Shown here: positions 1-8,891 of the stretch, piece by piece
Numbering within the stretch: position 1 is the stretch's first letter
Layout: every line of letters begins with the position of its first letter
DNA from: Rhizobium sp. 16-449-1b
Lineage (GTDB): Bacteria; Pseudomonadota; Alphaproteobacteria; Rhizobiales; Rhizobiaceae
Assembly: GCF_017741935.1 (NCBI RefSeq)
Contig: NZ_JAGHMH010000015.1
Location: forward strand, 62,001 to 126,000
Direction: 5' to 3'
DNA length: 64,000 nt
Made by a program: the position numbers and the translations under genes
The notes under the pieces: model-generated
The model's input: only the letters and a program-made list of their open reading frames with translations
Databases searched by the model: none
What the model was told of the DNA's origin: nothing

Positions 1-906
1 GCATCAGACTGGAAACATTTCTCTGCCTGGTGCCGACGCTCCAATCTTTCCCCCCTCCCCCCGCATCCTCAAACCGTTGGTCTCTACATCACCGCCTGCG
101 CCTCGGGATCCGTGGAGCGTGGAGCCAAGCCAAATTCCGTTTCTACGATTGAACGACGCCTCTCATCGATATCCTGGAATTACGCGCAACGCGGCCTGAG
201 CCTCGATCGTAAGGACCGGCATATTGCAACTGTCATGGCCGGCATTCGCAACAGCCATGCCCGCCCGCCGGTCCAGAAGGAAGCGGTCATGGCAACCGAC
301 ATCATCGCCATGCTGGAAACGATCGATCGCGGCACGTTGCGTGGCATGCGCGACCGGGCGATGCTGCTGATCGGCTATGCCGGCGGACTTCGACGGTCCG
401 AGATCGTTTGCCTCGATCTCAAGGCAGATCAGACCGAAGACGGTCGCGGTTGGATCGAGATCCTCGACAAAGGCATGCTGGTGACGCTTCGGGGCAAGAC
501 GGGTTGGCGTGAAGTGGAGATCGGTAGAGGCTCGTCCGACAACACCTGCCCCGTCCTCGCGCTCCAAACTTGGATCAAATACGCCAAGCTCGCCCATGGC
601 CCCCTCTTCCGGCGGGTTACCGGACAAGGAAAGGCCGTTGGATCGGATCGCTTGAACGACAAAGAAATCGCCCGCCTAGTCAAGCGCACAGCGATGGCCG
701 CGGGTATTCGAGGCGACCTGGCCGAGATCGAGCGTTGGTTGAAGTTCTCAGGGCACTCATTGCGGGCCGGCCTCGCCTCTTCTGCCGAAGTCGATGAGCG
801 TTATGTCCAAAAGCAACTGGGGCACGCCTCGGCCGAGATGACCAGGCGGTATCAGCGACGTCGAGACAGGTTCAGGGTCAATCTAACTAAGGCCGCCGGA
901 CTATGA
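1..906 (+). CDS. tyrosine recombinase (phage integrase family), 5' end outside window
   Basis: Site-specific DNA strand exchange by a tyrosine recombinase. The frame is open from base 1, and the residues before the GTG at 112 (SDWKHFSAWC...) look like the SAM-like N-terminal DNA-binding domain. The gene therefore most likely starts upstream of the window and the GTG is internal. Catalytic-domain landmarks are visible: the first Arg in GGLRRSEI, a later HSLRAG box (H-x-x-R), GHAS with the second His region, and the Tyr in MTRRYQRR. All core residues appear present, so it may be active. It probably marks an integrated element or the plasmid's resolution/integration system. Confident in family, not in its target. 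Confidence 0.9.
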   Translation, partial: ASDWKHFSAWCRRSNLSPLPPHPQTVGLYITACASGSVERGAKPNSVSTIERRLSSISWNYAQRGLSLDRKDRHIATVMAGIRNSHARPPVQKEAVMATDIIAMLETIDRGTLRGMRDRAMLLIGYAGGLRRSEIVCLDLKADQTEDGRGWIEILDKGMLVTLRGKTGWREVEIGRGSSDNTCPVLALQTWIKYAKLAHGPLFRRVTGQGKAVGSDRLNDKEIARLVKRTAMAAGIRGDLAEIERWLKFSGHSLRAGLASSAEVDERYVQKQLGHASAEMTRRYQRRRDRFRVNLTKAAGL

Positions 907-964
907 CGTACGCAACGCATAGGGTTCGGCCTACCCGACCTTGTGAACACTTCGGATCGTAGGA

Positions 965-1705
965 ATGCTGATCAGCCAGGGCGCCGCCCGTAACGAGCGC
1001 ATCAACCTCAACCTCGCCTGCTCATTGGCGATGATAGCCGGCGCGTTGAATGCCGCAGCCTTCTATGCCGTTGGGTTCTTTTCCGCCAACATGACCGGCA
1101 ACGTTTCATCTCTGTCCGACCATCTTGCGACCGCGCATTGGGGACAGGCAGTTTTTTTCTTCACCGTGATCATAATCTTCATCCTCGGTGCCGCGATTTC
1201 GTCCCTCCTTATCAACTCAGGACGGCGCCGCGGCATCGCGGCCATCTATGCCTATAGCATCCTCTTGGAAGCCATCCTGCTCGCTGTGCTCGGGATAGCG
1301 GACATCTGGTTCCTTGCAATGTGGCGCCCTCCCCTTTTAACACTTGGGCTGGCCTTTTTAATGGGATTGCAGAACGCCACCGTCACCCGAATTTCCGATG
1401 CTCGCGTGCGGACCACCCATGTCTCCGGGATGGCGACCGACGTAGGCATTGAACTTGGTATTGCGCTGGACATTCTTCGGGGACGAGAGCCAGACACGTA
1501 CGCTGTTGAAAACCGTACACGGCTCACGTTACACATTTGGACGATAGGAGCTTTCCTTGTCGGAGGCGTATTCGCTTATCAGCATGTAGGTATCTTTGTT
1601 CGTAATTTCACTCAAAGGGATCAGACTGAAGCGCAAGCCGTATGCCACCAGCGGCACAAGGCGAATTCGCTTGCCCCGCCGAAACTCCCGCTGATAGCTG
1701 CGTGA
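965..1705 (+). CDS. DUF1275 (YoaK-like) membrane protein
   Basis: A 246-residue inner-membrane protein with about six hydrophobic segments. The pattern of DUF1275 is clear: ALNAAAFYAVGFFSANMTGN near the N terminus and GLQNATVTRIS...RTTHVSGMATDVG in the middle, where the conserved T-H-x-T/S-G core lies. Function of the family is not established; transport is often assumed. It sits 58 bp after the recombinase gene on the same strand and need not be functionally linked to it. ATG start at 965; the extension past the last membrane helix (about 30 hydrophilic residues) is a little unusual. Confidence 0.8.
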   Translation: MLISQGAARNERINLNLACSLAMIAGALNAAAFYAVGFFSANMTGNVSSLSDHLATAHWGQAVFFFTVIIIFILGAAISSLLINSGRRRGIAAIYAYSILLEAILLAVLGIADIWFLAMWRPPLLTLGLAFLMGLQNATVTRISDARVRTTHVSGMATDVGIELGIALDILRGREPDTYAVENRTRLTLHIWTIGAFLVGGVFAYQHVGIFVRNFTQRDQTEAQAVCHQRHKANSLAPPKLPLIAA

Positions 1706-2130
1706 GTTGGATAGTGACACCATCAGTATCTTTGTAAGAGACGACTTGCGTCGGACTGCGGAATCTCCGCCTGCTTGCAGTTGAAGCACCGGCACAACAA
1801 CCGGTATCGGCCGCTATTTGCGCCGACTCACTTCAGCCAAATGGGCAGTGATTCATTAATACGTGCAGCAACTCGGACGAAAATGATGATCGAACCGTGT
1901 TTATCGACTCTTTTTTTGGGAACCGTTATTATTGAATGAAAAAGGCCAACATCTGCCGGTTTCTGGGAGTTTGAGGCGAAATTCCGGCTTCATTCGCGAC
2001 ATGAATGGCCCAGCGTTAATATCTCATTAACTATAAAGCGCTTGCGGAAACCGGAAATCGCGTCTTATCTGTTTGCGGAGTTTAGCCGTGCGCTGGCAAA
2101 ACTCCGTATCTTGGGTAAGAAAGTGCGGCA
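1706..2130. promoter_or_regulatory. repABC upstream region
   Basis: A 425-bp stretch without a credible gene, AT-richer than its surroundings (for example around 1850-1950 and 2015-2040). By position it must hold the repABC promoter and, in this family, often a parS or RepA-binding site. I could not find a clear 16-bp parS palindrome of the usual GTT-N10-AAC form, so no site is claimed. Confidence 0.35.
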
Positions 2131-3357
2131 ATGGTGAATTTGGATTTGGCACCTATCGAGGAGTTTTCGGGTTTTCGGGATCTTGTCCGAACCCATTCGG
2201 CTGCGCTGTCGGCGCAACTTCAAGCTTACCAAACTAAGATGTTTCCGCCCCACGCACGCAAGACGATTCGAAACTTCTCGCCGGCAGAGGCTGAGAAGCT
2301 TTTCGATTGCGCGGAAGGGTATCTTCGCACCATTGTTAGCGAGATGGAGAAAGATGATAGCCTGAACTTCAAAGTGGCTTCTGGTCCAGGCAACCGTCGC
2401 GTATATTCTGTCGAGGACATTGCGAAAATACGCCAGTACATGGATGCGGGCAGTCGGCCGGCCGGGAGATACTTGCCCCATCGCCGTGAGGGTGAGGAAC
2501 TTCAGATCATTGCTGTCATGAACTTTAAGGGCGGCTCGGGAAAGACAACGACATCAGCCCATCTTGCCCAATATCTGGCGCTTCGAGGATATCGCGTCCT
2601 TGCTGTCGATCTTGATCCTCAAGCGAGCTTATCGGCGTTGTTTGGAAGCCAGCCAGAAACGGATGTCGGTCCGAACGACACGATCTACGGCGCTATCCGA
2701 TATGATGATGAGCGACGGCCGATCCAGGATATTGTCAGAGCAACCTATATTCCAGACCTTCATTTGATCCCCGGTAATCTTGAACTTATGGAATTCGAAC
2801 ATGCAACCCCTATGGCTCTGGCAAACCGAGTGCCCGGCGACAAGCTTTTCTTTGCCCGCGTGTCGGACGCGCTAGATGAGATCGCCGATGCTTATGACGT
2901 CGTAGTCATCGACTGCCCTCCCCAGCTTGGTTATTTGACGCTTTCTGCACTGACCGCAGCGACGTCAGTTCTGATTACAGTCCACCCACAAATGCTAGAC
3001 GTCATGTCCATGAACCAGTTTTTGGCGATGACCAGTGACTTGATGGACACAATTGGAGAAGCGGGAGCCGACGATAAACAAAACTGGATGCGTTATCTCG
3101 TCACGCGTTTTGAACCCACCGACGGGCCTCAGCACCAGATGGTGGCGTTCCTGCGATCCTTGTTCGGAGCAAACGTAATGGTTAATTCCATGGTGAAGAG
3201 TACCGCGGTCTCAGACGCGGGCCTGACCAACCAGACCCTTTTTGAGGTCGACAGAAGTCAGTTTAACCGCGTCACCTATGATCGCGCGCTCGAAGCGATG
3301 AACAGTGTCAATCATGAGATTGAAGGACTCATCAAAAAGACGTGGGGTAGAACATGA
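2131..3357 (+). CDS. repA: RepA, ParA-type partition ATPase of repABC
   Basis: Plasmid partition ATPase and autorepressor of the repABC operon, 408 residues, the usual family length. A helix-turn-helix/MerR-like N-terminal part (residues 1-110) with the SGPGNRRVYS motif precedes the deviant Walker A box KGGSGKTT (133-140), and VVIDCPPQLG gives the Walker A'/B region. It hydrolyses ATP to move RepB-bound plasmid copies and represses its own promoter together with RepB. Its stop overlaps the repB start (ATGA, 3354-3357), which implies translational coupling. The gene appears intact. Confidence 0.97.
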   Translation: MVNLDLAPIEEFSGFRDLVRTHSAALSAQLQAYQTKMFPPHARKTIRNFSPAEAEKLFDCAEGYLRTIVSEMEKDDSLNFKVASGPGNRRVYSVEDIAKIRQYMDAGSRPAGRYLPHRREGEELQIIAVMNFKGGSGKTTTSAHLAQYLALRGYRVLAVDLDPQASLSALFGSQPETDVGPNDTIYGAIRYDDERRPIQDIVRATYIPDLHLIPGNLELMEFEHATPMALANRVPGDKLFFARVSDALDEIADAYDVVVIDCPPQLGYLTLSALTAATSVLITVHPQMLDVMSMNQFLAMTSDLMDTIGEAGADDKQNWMRYLVTRFEPTDGPQHQMVAFLRSLFGANVMVNSMVKSTAVSDAGLTNQTLFEVDRSQFNRVTYDRALEAMNSVNHEIEGLIKKTWGRT

Positions 3358-4331
3358 GCCGAAAGAATCTGTTCTCCGACCTGCCCACACCTGTCGTAAC
3401 GCCGGCACCGCCTCCACATGCCAGGCCTCTTCAGGGGTCTACGAAACCGATGTCAGCTATCAAGCGGTCGGTCGGAGATCTGAACGACCGCAGCCGCCGA
3501 GCCGATGAGATAGAAAAGAGCCTGATGGAAGGCCAGGCGGTAATCGAGATTGACGCCGGCATTGTAGAACCGTCGTTTGTTCAGGACCGCATGGACGGCG
3601 ACATAGAAGGTTTGAAGGCATCGATCGCTGAACAAGGACAGCAGGTCCCTATTCTCGTTCGTCTGCATCCCGAATTTCCAGACAAGTATCAAGTTGCGTT
3701 CGGACATCGACGCCTCCGTGCGCTCAAAGAGCTTGGGATCAAGGCGAAAGCCATTGTCCGTGAACTGACCGACGAACAACTGGTGATCGCGCAGGGTCAA
3801 GAAAACAATGAGCGTGCGGATCTCACCTATATTGAGAAAGCGCGGTTCGCGGCCAATCTAAAGGACCGATTCACACGGGAGATTATCGTCGCGTCGATGT
3901 CAATCGATAGAGCAGACATCTCCCGTATGATGGCCCTTGTGGATGCTCTCCCGCCCGAACTGGTCGACGCAATTGGCCCGGCGCCCGGAATCGGACGGGG
4001 CAATTGGCAGCAATTGGCGGAGCTTCTTGAAAAGTTTCCCGAACCTGCAAAAGTTCACGATCTGGCTCGATCACTGAACACTCTCCCATCGGAGGAGCGG
4101 TTTAAAAAGATTATCGCTTATCTCAAACCCGCCCGTCTTGAGCGGGGAGTTCCGGTAGTGCTGTCGACATCAACTGGGGGGCGCTTGGCCCAACTCAAGA
4201 ACGGCAGGACCAAACTTGAAATAACTATCGACAAGAAGGCCACGCCAGACTTCGCGACCTTCGTACTCGAACGACTGGCCGCGCTCTATGAGGAGCATCA
4301 GGCCAGCAAGGACAAAGAGAAGGAAGCTTAA
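3354..4331 (+). CDS. repB: RepB, ParB-type centromere-binding protein of repABC
   Basis: ParB-family partner of RepA, 325 residues, binding parS sites and loading the partition complex. The CTP/ParB nuclease-like motif VAFGHRRLRALKELG (GHRR at residues 117-120) and the following QENNERADLT-IEKARFA segment are typical, with a KorB-like helix-turn-helix region after it. The N terminus (about 1-60) is the RepA-interaction region known in the family. Overlaps repA by 4 bp and is separated from repC by a 156-bp regulatory spacer carrying the antisense RNA. Intact. Confidence 0.96.
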   Translation: MSRKNLFSDLPTPVVTPAPPPHARPLQGSTKPMSAIKRSVGDLNDRSRRADEIEKSLMEGQAVIEIDAGIVEPSFVQDRMDGDIEGLKASIAEQGQQVPILVRLHPEFPDKYQVAFGHRRLRALKELGIKAKAIVRELTDEQLVIAQGQENNERADLTYIEKARFAANLKDRFTREIIVASMSIDRADISRMMALVDALPPELVDAIGPAPGIGRGNWQQLAELLEKFPEPAKVHDLARSLNTLPSEERFKKIIAYLKPARLERGVPVVLSTSTGGRLAQLKNGRTKLEITIDKKATPDFATFVLERLAALYEEHQASKDKEKEA

Positions 4332-4340
4332 CCCGCAAAA

Positions 4341-4379
4341 GAAAAGAGCCCCCAAAACGTCGCCGTCTCGGAAGCCCTA
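4341..4379 (-). terminator. intrinsic terminator of the ctRNA
   Basis: On the minus strand, two 15-base arms (plus-strand 4346-4360 and 4365-4379) pair with several G-U pairs around a GCGA loop and are followed by TTTTC. This is the expected ctRNA terminator; on the plus strand it forms part of the repC leader. Confidence 0.75.
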
Positions 4380-4398
4380 TTCTGTTCGTTAGCAAGTT
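4341..4398 (-). ncRNA. repABC counter-transcribed RNA (ctRNA, inc-alpha)
   Basis: The repB-repC spacer of repABC plasmids encodes a small antisense RNA that blocks repC expression and sets incompatibility. Here the minus strand has a strong terminator stem at its 3' end (4346-4379) and a TTGACG -35 box (4423-4428) at the right distance upstream. The 5' end is inferred and could be a few bases off. It is antisense to the repC leader, so it should favour formation of a repC-sequestering structure, as known for the family. Confidence 0.75.
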
Positions 4399-4399
4399 C

Positions 4400-4428
4400 A
4401 GATTCGCATTTTCGAGAATCATCGTCAA
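4400..4428 (-). promoter_or_regulatory. ctRNA promoter
   Basis: TTGACG at 4428-4423 (minus strand) is a good -35 box. The -10 box 17 bp downstream is weakly defined (GAATCT by eye). Placement rests mainly on the conserved architecture of repABC spacers. Confidence 0.5.
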
Positions 4429-4487
4429 GAGTTTTCGGCGCCATTTTGGCGAACAAATTTCTTTTGCCTGTTGACAGGTAGAAAACG

Positions 4488-5702
4488 ATGCAGACAGGAA
4501 ATGTTTCAACGCCGTTCGGACGGCGTCCGATATCTCTTGCCCTCGTACGGCGGCAACTAACTGCCGGGGAAATCAGGGCGGGCAAGAGCGTAGACAAGTG
4601 GAAAGTGTTCCGCGACGCCTCGGTGGCTATCGAGTTGTTAGGGATCCAGTCAAACAGCCTCGCGGTCCTAGACGCGCTTCTGAGCTTCTATCCCGAAAAC
4701 GAGCTTCGCCCGGATGCGCAACTCATTGTTTTCCCATCAAACATCCAACTGTCACTGCGAGCCCACAGCATGCCTAGTTCGACGCTTCGGCGGCATATCG
4801 CGGTTCTGGTCGATGCGGGACTGATCGTCCGAAGGGACAGCGCTAACGGCAAGCGTTATGCGCGGAAAAATACATCCGGCACAGTCGATCACGCGTTCGG
4901 TTTCGACCTGTCTCCCCTGCTCGCTCGCGCTGAAGAATTCGCAATGATGGCCCAACAGATATTGGCCGACCGCGCGGCCCTCAAGAAAGTCAGGGAGGCG
5001 CTGACCGTTTGCCGGCGGGACGTCAGGAAGCTAATCACAGCGGCTATGGAAGAGGGGGCTGACGGAGATTGGCAAGCTGTTGAGGACACGTATGTGGGGC
5101 TCATTGCCCGTATCCCACGCTCCCCGGATCTCAGCCAGGCGACGGCCATGCTCGATGAGATGGGAGTACTGAAGGAAGAAGTACTCAACCGACTGGCAAT
5201 GCACGATAAAGTCATAAATAATAGCACCAATGCTGCCCATATTGAGCAGCACATACAGAATTCAAAACCCGAATCCCTAAATGAACTTGAACCACGCTCC
5301 AGAAAAGAGCTGGGAGCAAAGCCGAGTGCCGTTAGTGGAAGACGGAGTGAGCCGCCGAAGGTGTTCCCATTGGGATTGGTGATGAAGGCATGCCCGCAGA
5401 TTGCGGATTACGGCAAGAACGGAGAAATTGTGCACTGGCGAGATTTTATGTCCGCTGCTGTCGTCGTGCGCTCAATGCTGGGTATCAGTGCTTCCGCGTA
5501 TCAGGAGGCCTGTGAGGTTCTGGGGCCTGAAAACGCTGCGGTGGCGGCGGCCTGCATCCTCGAGAAGGCGAATATGATCAATTCTCCGGGAGGATACCTC
5601 AGAGACCTGACGCGGCGAGCCGAGCGCGGGGAGTTCTCGATCGGGCCTATGGTGATGGCGCTCCTCAACGTTAGTCGGCGAGAGGCTCGAAGCGCAGGAT
5701 AG
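4488..5702 (+). CDS. repC: RepC replication initiator
   Basis: Replication initiator of the plasmid, 404 residues, which is normal for RepC. The N terminus (TPFGRRPISLALVRRQL) and the winged-helix DNA-binding part (about 60-130, including MPSSTLRRHIAVLVDAGLIVRRDSANGKRYARK) match the family. The C-terminal part (about 310-404) is the conserved PQIADYGKNGEIVHWRDF...GISASAYQEAC domain. In this family the origin lies inside repC itself; an AT-rich stretch around 5205-5285 is the likely site, though I see no defined iterons. Expression is controlled by the ctRNA in the upstream spacer. Confidence 0.96.
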   Translation: MQTGNVSTPFGRRPISLALVRRQLTAGEIRAGKSVDKWKVFRDASVAIELLGIQSNSLAVLDALLSFYPENELRPDAQLIVFPSNIQLSLRAHSMPSSTLRRHIAVLVDAGLIVRRDSANGKRYARKNTSGTVDHAFGFDLSPLLARAEEFAMMAQQILADRAALKKVREALTVCRRDVRKLITAAMEEGADGDWQAVEDTYVGLIARIPRSPDLSQATAMLDEMGVLKEEVLNRLAMHDKVINNSTNAAHIEQHIQNSKPESLNELEPRSRKELGAKPSAVSGRRSEPPKVFPLGLVMKACPQIADYGKNGEIVHWRDFMSAAVVVRSMLGISASAYQEACEVLGPENAAVAAACILEKANMINSPGGYLRDLTRRAERGEFSIGPMVMALLNVSRREARSAG

Positions 5703-7575
5703 GTCTGGTGGGAACCCTTGGGTCTCGTTTGGTCTTGGTGCGGCGCTGGCAGTCTATTGCACTGCCGAACCACGAGGCATAGGCGGCCAACGGTTTTCAT
5801 CGCCGATGGTGCCGTTGCAAAATCCTGGCGGGAACAGTTGAGAGGGCCGGAACGCAGCACACATTTCTTCTGCTGGGCGAAAGAGCGATGTCAGAAGGCT
5901 TGGAAACGGGATCGCTACAAAACCCCATGGCCGCGTCATCCATATCTTGATCGGCGCTACCTCTTGCGAACGCGGCAATGTGCGTATGAGCATCTAAGAC
6001 AGGAGATACATTAACGAGACCTCCTGCGAGCTCGGCCATGAATTGAAGGTTGTACCTGCGCCACGTTTGAGACAGCGTTTGCGCGAAGGTTGTCGAGCTG
6101 AAACTGGCGAACGATATCTATGCAACGCGCTCGGCAGCGCGAGACTATCGCGCCGCAAAAGATTGTTCGACCACTTGCGCAGCCCGCTAGTCGCGGGATT
6201 GATTTACCTTTCGGTTTCGGCCGTTACAGCCGCAACCCATCTTCCGCGGTTTCCGGAAGCACGGTAGAGCGTGGGCGACCCAAATGGATAAAGTGCATCT
6301 CAAATTACCGCTTGCCGACGTGGATATGGGAGAGAAGCGCCTGCTAAAGACTTCAAAACTGCGACAAAAATTTAATCGATATCCATCGGGTTTGGCAGGC
6401 GGCCGTACATTCATTCCAAGGTAATGATATCGACCTGGCCGATCTCCACAATCAGCAGGTCGGTCGATCTAGGAGTGTTGCGTATTGGTTTCGTCGAAAG
6501 GAGTTTTGGGACGCCGTTCATCAACAATCGACGCGGCAGTCTGCAATGAGAAGGAGCCAGGAGGAGGATCTGGTCGGGTATCGTTGCCTGGACGCCTCGT
6601 ATGGGATCTAAAAAGCGCAGGCGATGTCCTCCCTTTCACGGCAGTGAAAAAAAGACCGGAAATCTCCTTCTTGGAAAATGACGAAGGCAAGTATCTCGGC
6701 AATGTCTTCGTTGAAAGCGTTCCGGTCATCGATCACATGTCCAGAAAGCCGTGTCCGACATCTGCGCTGACAGAGGCTACTGTCAGAGCAACTATCACAG
6801 TTAGATGGCCGCTTTCACCGTTCAGGCGCTGTTTCTCGGATCTGGCTTCCTTGAACTGCCCGCGATAACACCAGCAGGATCGGGGTGAAGACCTCAATCT
6901 GTTGGACGAAACTCCAAGGCAAACCCCTCCAAGTCCATCGCGGTGAACGAGGATGAGGTCGCAGGCTTCAGCGGCACAATCCTGCTTGAAGAGGGTGGCT
7001 CATCGTTGAGGCAAAACAGATAGACGGAAGGTTGACGTCACACGTTTGCTCGATAGGCTGTCCGATATAGAAGAGGACTGCAGATCAAGGGCTAGCTGTG
7101 TTAATATGAAGGTCCGACTTTCTGACAAAAACAACACCAGTTGGTCGGCAACATCTTGTGGGAACTCCCACAGCAACTAATGCGCTGAAAATAAAAAGAT
7201 TTTTGAAAACCGTCTTTTTCCCTGTCGCGACTGTTGGTCAATTTGCATACCTGTAGACGGTTTTCGATAAGCCATGTTGTGATTTCCCCTGCCCGCAATT
7301 CGTTCCGCCAACCGCGGCGATGCCGAAGGAGTATCAGATGTTGTATCCTTTGCTGTCGATTTGAGCCGCGCGTTCAAAGCCAACAGACTCGACGTTGTTT
7401 GCTCCCGCGATAATTAACTGCCGTGATTTTTTGTGTCTGTTGATTTTGGTGCGCAGGACGGCGGCGACGGGGGAGTTATGTACCATGAGCGCTTGGGCCA
7501 TTGCCGAGCTTGTCGGATGAGTTGACTCGCGATCAGAGGTGGCAGAGAAGATCATGTAGCAATAGAGGATAATCA
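5703..7575. other. gene-poor region downstream of repC
   Basis: About 1.9 kb with only short frames and no recognisable protein family on either strand. A minus-strand frame at 5797-6039 (MAELAGGLVNVSPVLDAHTHIAAF...) and a plus frame at 6485-6868 are the longest, but neither has supporting motifs or a good ribosome-binding site. It resembles decayed DNA, which often follows repC on rhizobial plasmids. No clear terminator was seen. Confidence 0.5.
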
Positions 7576-8010
7576 ATGGCTGACGAAGAAATCCGTACCC
7601 CTGCTGAACGGGACCCGCAGACTGAGATTGAACAACGAGGTCCGAAGTCGCCTTCCAAGTCAAGAAGCGTTGCAGGTGGCAAGGCCCGTGGGGACACGAA
7701 AAAGCAAGTAAGGCCGAAAAGCCGCGGTCTAACCGAACTGGAGAAGCTCGACCGCGTTCGCCACATTGATGAGCACGTTGCGGCTGGCGATACCCTCAAG
7801 GCCGCGGTTGAAAAGGCCGGGATATCTGACCAAACCTATTATCAATGGAAAAAAGCGCTGGGACCCGCTCCCCAGTCAGGAATTCCAGAAGATGATGAGT
7901 TTGCCGAGTTTGTTCACCTCGAAGAAGAGAACCGTCGGCTGCGCAAACTCCTGGCAGAAAAACTTCGGGCGGAAAACGCCGATTTGCGTCGAAGGCTGGG
8001 TTTGAAATAG
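7576..8010 (+). CDS. SyrB-like putative transcriptional regulator
   Basis: A 144-residue basic protein. Residues 1-55 are low-complexity and Lys/Arg-rich. Residues 56-95 (ELEKLDRVRHIDEHV...AAVEKAGISDQTYYQWKKAL) form a transposase-OrfA-like helix-turn-helix. The C-terminal coiled coil (DEFAEFVHLEEENRRLRKLLAEKLRAEN...) is the hallmark of Sinorhizobium SyrB and its relatives. SyrB was described as a negative regulator of syrM; whether relatives regulate transcription or derive from transposon proteins is unsettled. Good start with AGGATAATCA upstream. A second SyrB-like gene follows at once. Confidence 0.75.
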   Translation: MADEEIRTPAERDPQTEIEQRGPKSPSKSRSVAGGKARGDTKKQVRPKSRGLTELEKLDRVRHIDEHVAAGDTLKAAVEKAGISDQTYYQWKKALGPAPQSGIPEDDEFAEFVHLEEENRRLRKLLAEKLRAENADLRRRLGLK

Positions 8011-8161
8011 CCATCATATTAAGGTTTATCGAGCCATAGGAACGCATGAAGCTGATGAGCATGCGCTTTATAACAGGCCCAAGTCGATTGGTCTTGGGAC
8101 TCTATTTAATTCAGACATACGACCCAATTTTGTCGTCGAGTACAAGACGAACAGGCGCCAA

Positions 8162-8677
8162 GTGAAGCCAAGAGGAACCTCAATTTGGGGCAGTCTCGAT
8201 TTGCAGGCCGTCGCTCGACAAATCGAAGTCGATGGGATGGTACCGGGTGATTTGGCAAACGCGGGCACTGCACCTCGCTCGCTAACGCCTGATAGTGCAT
8301 CGCCGGTATCGATTCTGGAATCGCAGCCAGAACCACATCAACATACGCTTTCTTCGGGCGGCGAACGAATGCCGGAGCAAAGCCCGGATGTCGGCGCGCT
8401 AGACGATCAGACTACCGAAGCCCCATTAATGGTTCCGGCGCAGGATGACGATTCAGCAAAACCGGTGCCAGGCCGAGCTCAGGTGCGGAAGGGGAGGGGA
8501 GCCAAACGAGCACCTCCGATAGCCCCTAAACTCTTCAGAACGGAGGACGACGACACAGCGCCAAGCGTACTCGCGTTGCTTGAGGCTGACAATCGCTACC
8601 TAAAACGACTGATGATGAACAAGCTTCGTGAAGAAAACGAGTGGATGATGTCCAGGCTCAATCGCTTGCCGAGGTGA
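8162..8677 (+). CDS. SyrB-associated protein, second SyrB-like gene, start uncertain
   Basis: The C terminus (VLALLEADNRYLKRLMMNKLREEN) matches the coiled-coil tail of SyrB-like proteins, and the segment FVVEYKTNRRQ-SIWGSLDLQAVARQ is a motif found in rhizobial proteins encoded next to syrB. That motif begins upstream of the GTG at 8162: the frame is open from 8006, and residues such as YNRPKSIGLGTLFNSDIRPN look coding. No ATG, GTG or TTG exists there, so the true start is either a rare ATT or the 5' end has been lost. The middle is Pro/Ser-rich and probably disordered. Confidence 0.55.
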   Translation: MKPRGTSIWGSLDLQAVARQIEVDGMVPGDLANAGTAPRSLTPDSASPVSILESQPEPHQHTLSSGGERMPEQSPDVGALDDQTTEAPLMVPAQDDDSAKPVPGRAQVRKGRGAKRAPPIAPKLFRTEDDDTAPSVLALLEADNRYLKRLMMNKLREENEWMMSRLNRLPR

Positions 8678-8891
8678 GGCCGTCCGGATCGCGCGTCACG
8701 TGGAATCTGGTGGTTGCCTTTTGATGCTCTTCGTCTGAAGGTTCAACGAGCTTTTGCTGCAAGCTCTCCCATTGGTGTCCCACCTCTAAGAACAGGGCGC
8801 GCATAGCACATGCGCTCGAAGGCTTTTCGAGCGGATCACCGTCTACATCCGTGGTTTTTCCAGGGGTCTTAATATGGCGGACTACGTACAT
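8658..8891 (-). CDS. small hypothetical protein
   Basis: A 77-residue frame (MYVVRHIKTPGKTTDVDGDPLEKP...) with plausible composition, overlapping the 3' end of the SyrB-like gene by 20 bp in convergent orientation. No family is recognised and no strong ribosome-binding site is seen. It may be the 3' part of a longer decayed gene. Confidence 0.3.
   Translation of the reverse strand: MYVVRHIKTPGKTTDVDGDPLEKPSSACAMRALFLEVGHQWESLQQKLVEPSDEEHQKATTRFHVTRDPDGLTSASD

Noticed and set aside
1706..2130. parS site near repA
   Set aside because: No 16-bp palindrome of the usual repABC type was found by eye, here or in the repB-repC spacer.
5797..6039. small gene downstream of repC
   Set aside because: Translation (LDAHTHIAAF...) is suggestive but short, with frames shifting around it and no ribosome-binding site; not enough to call.
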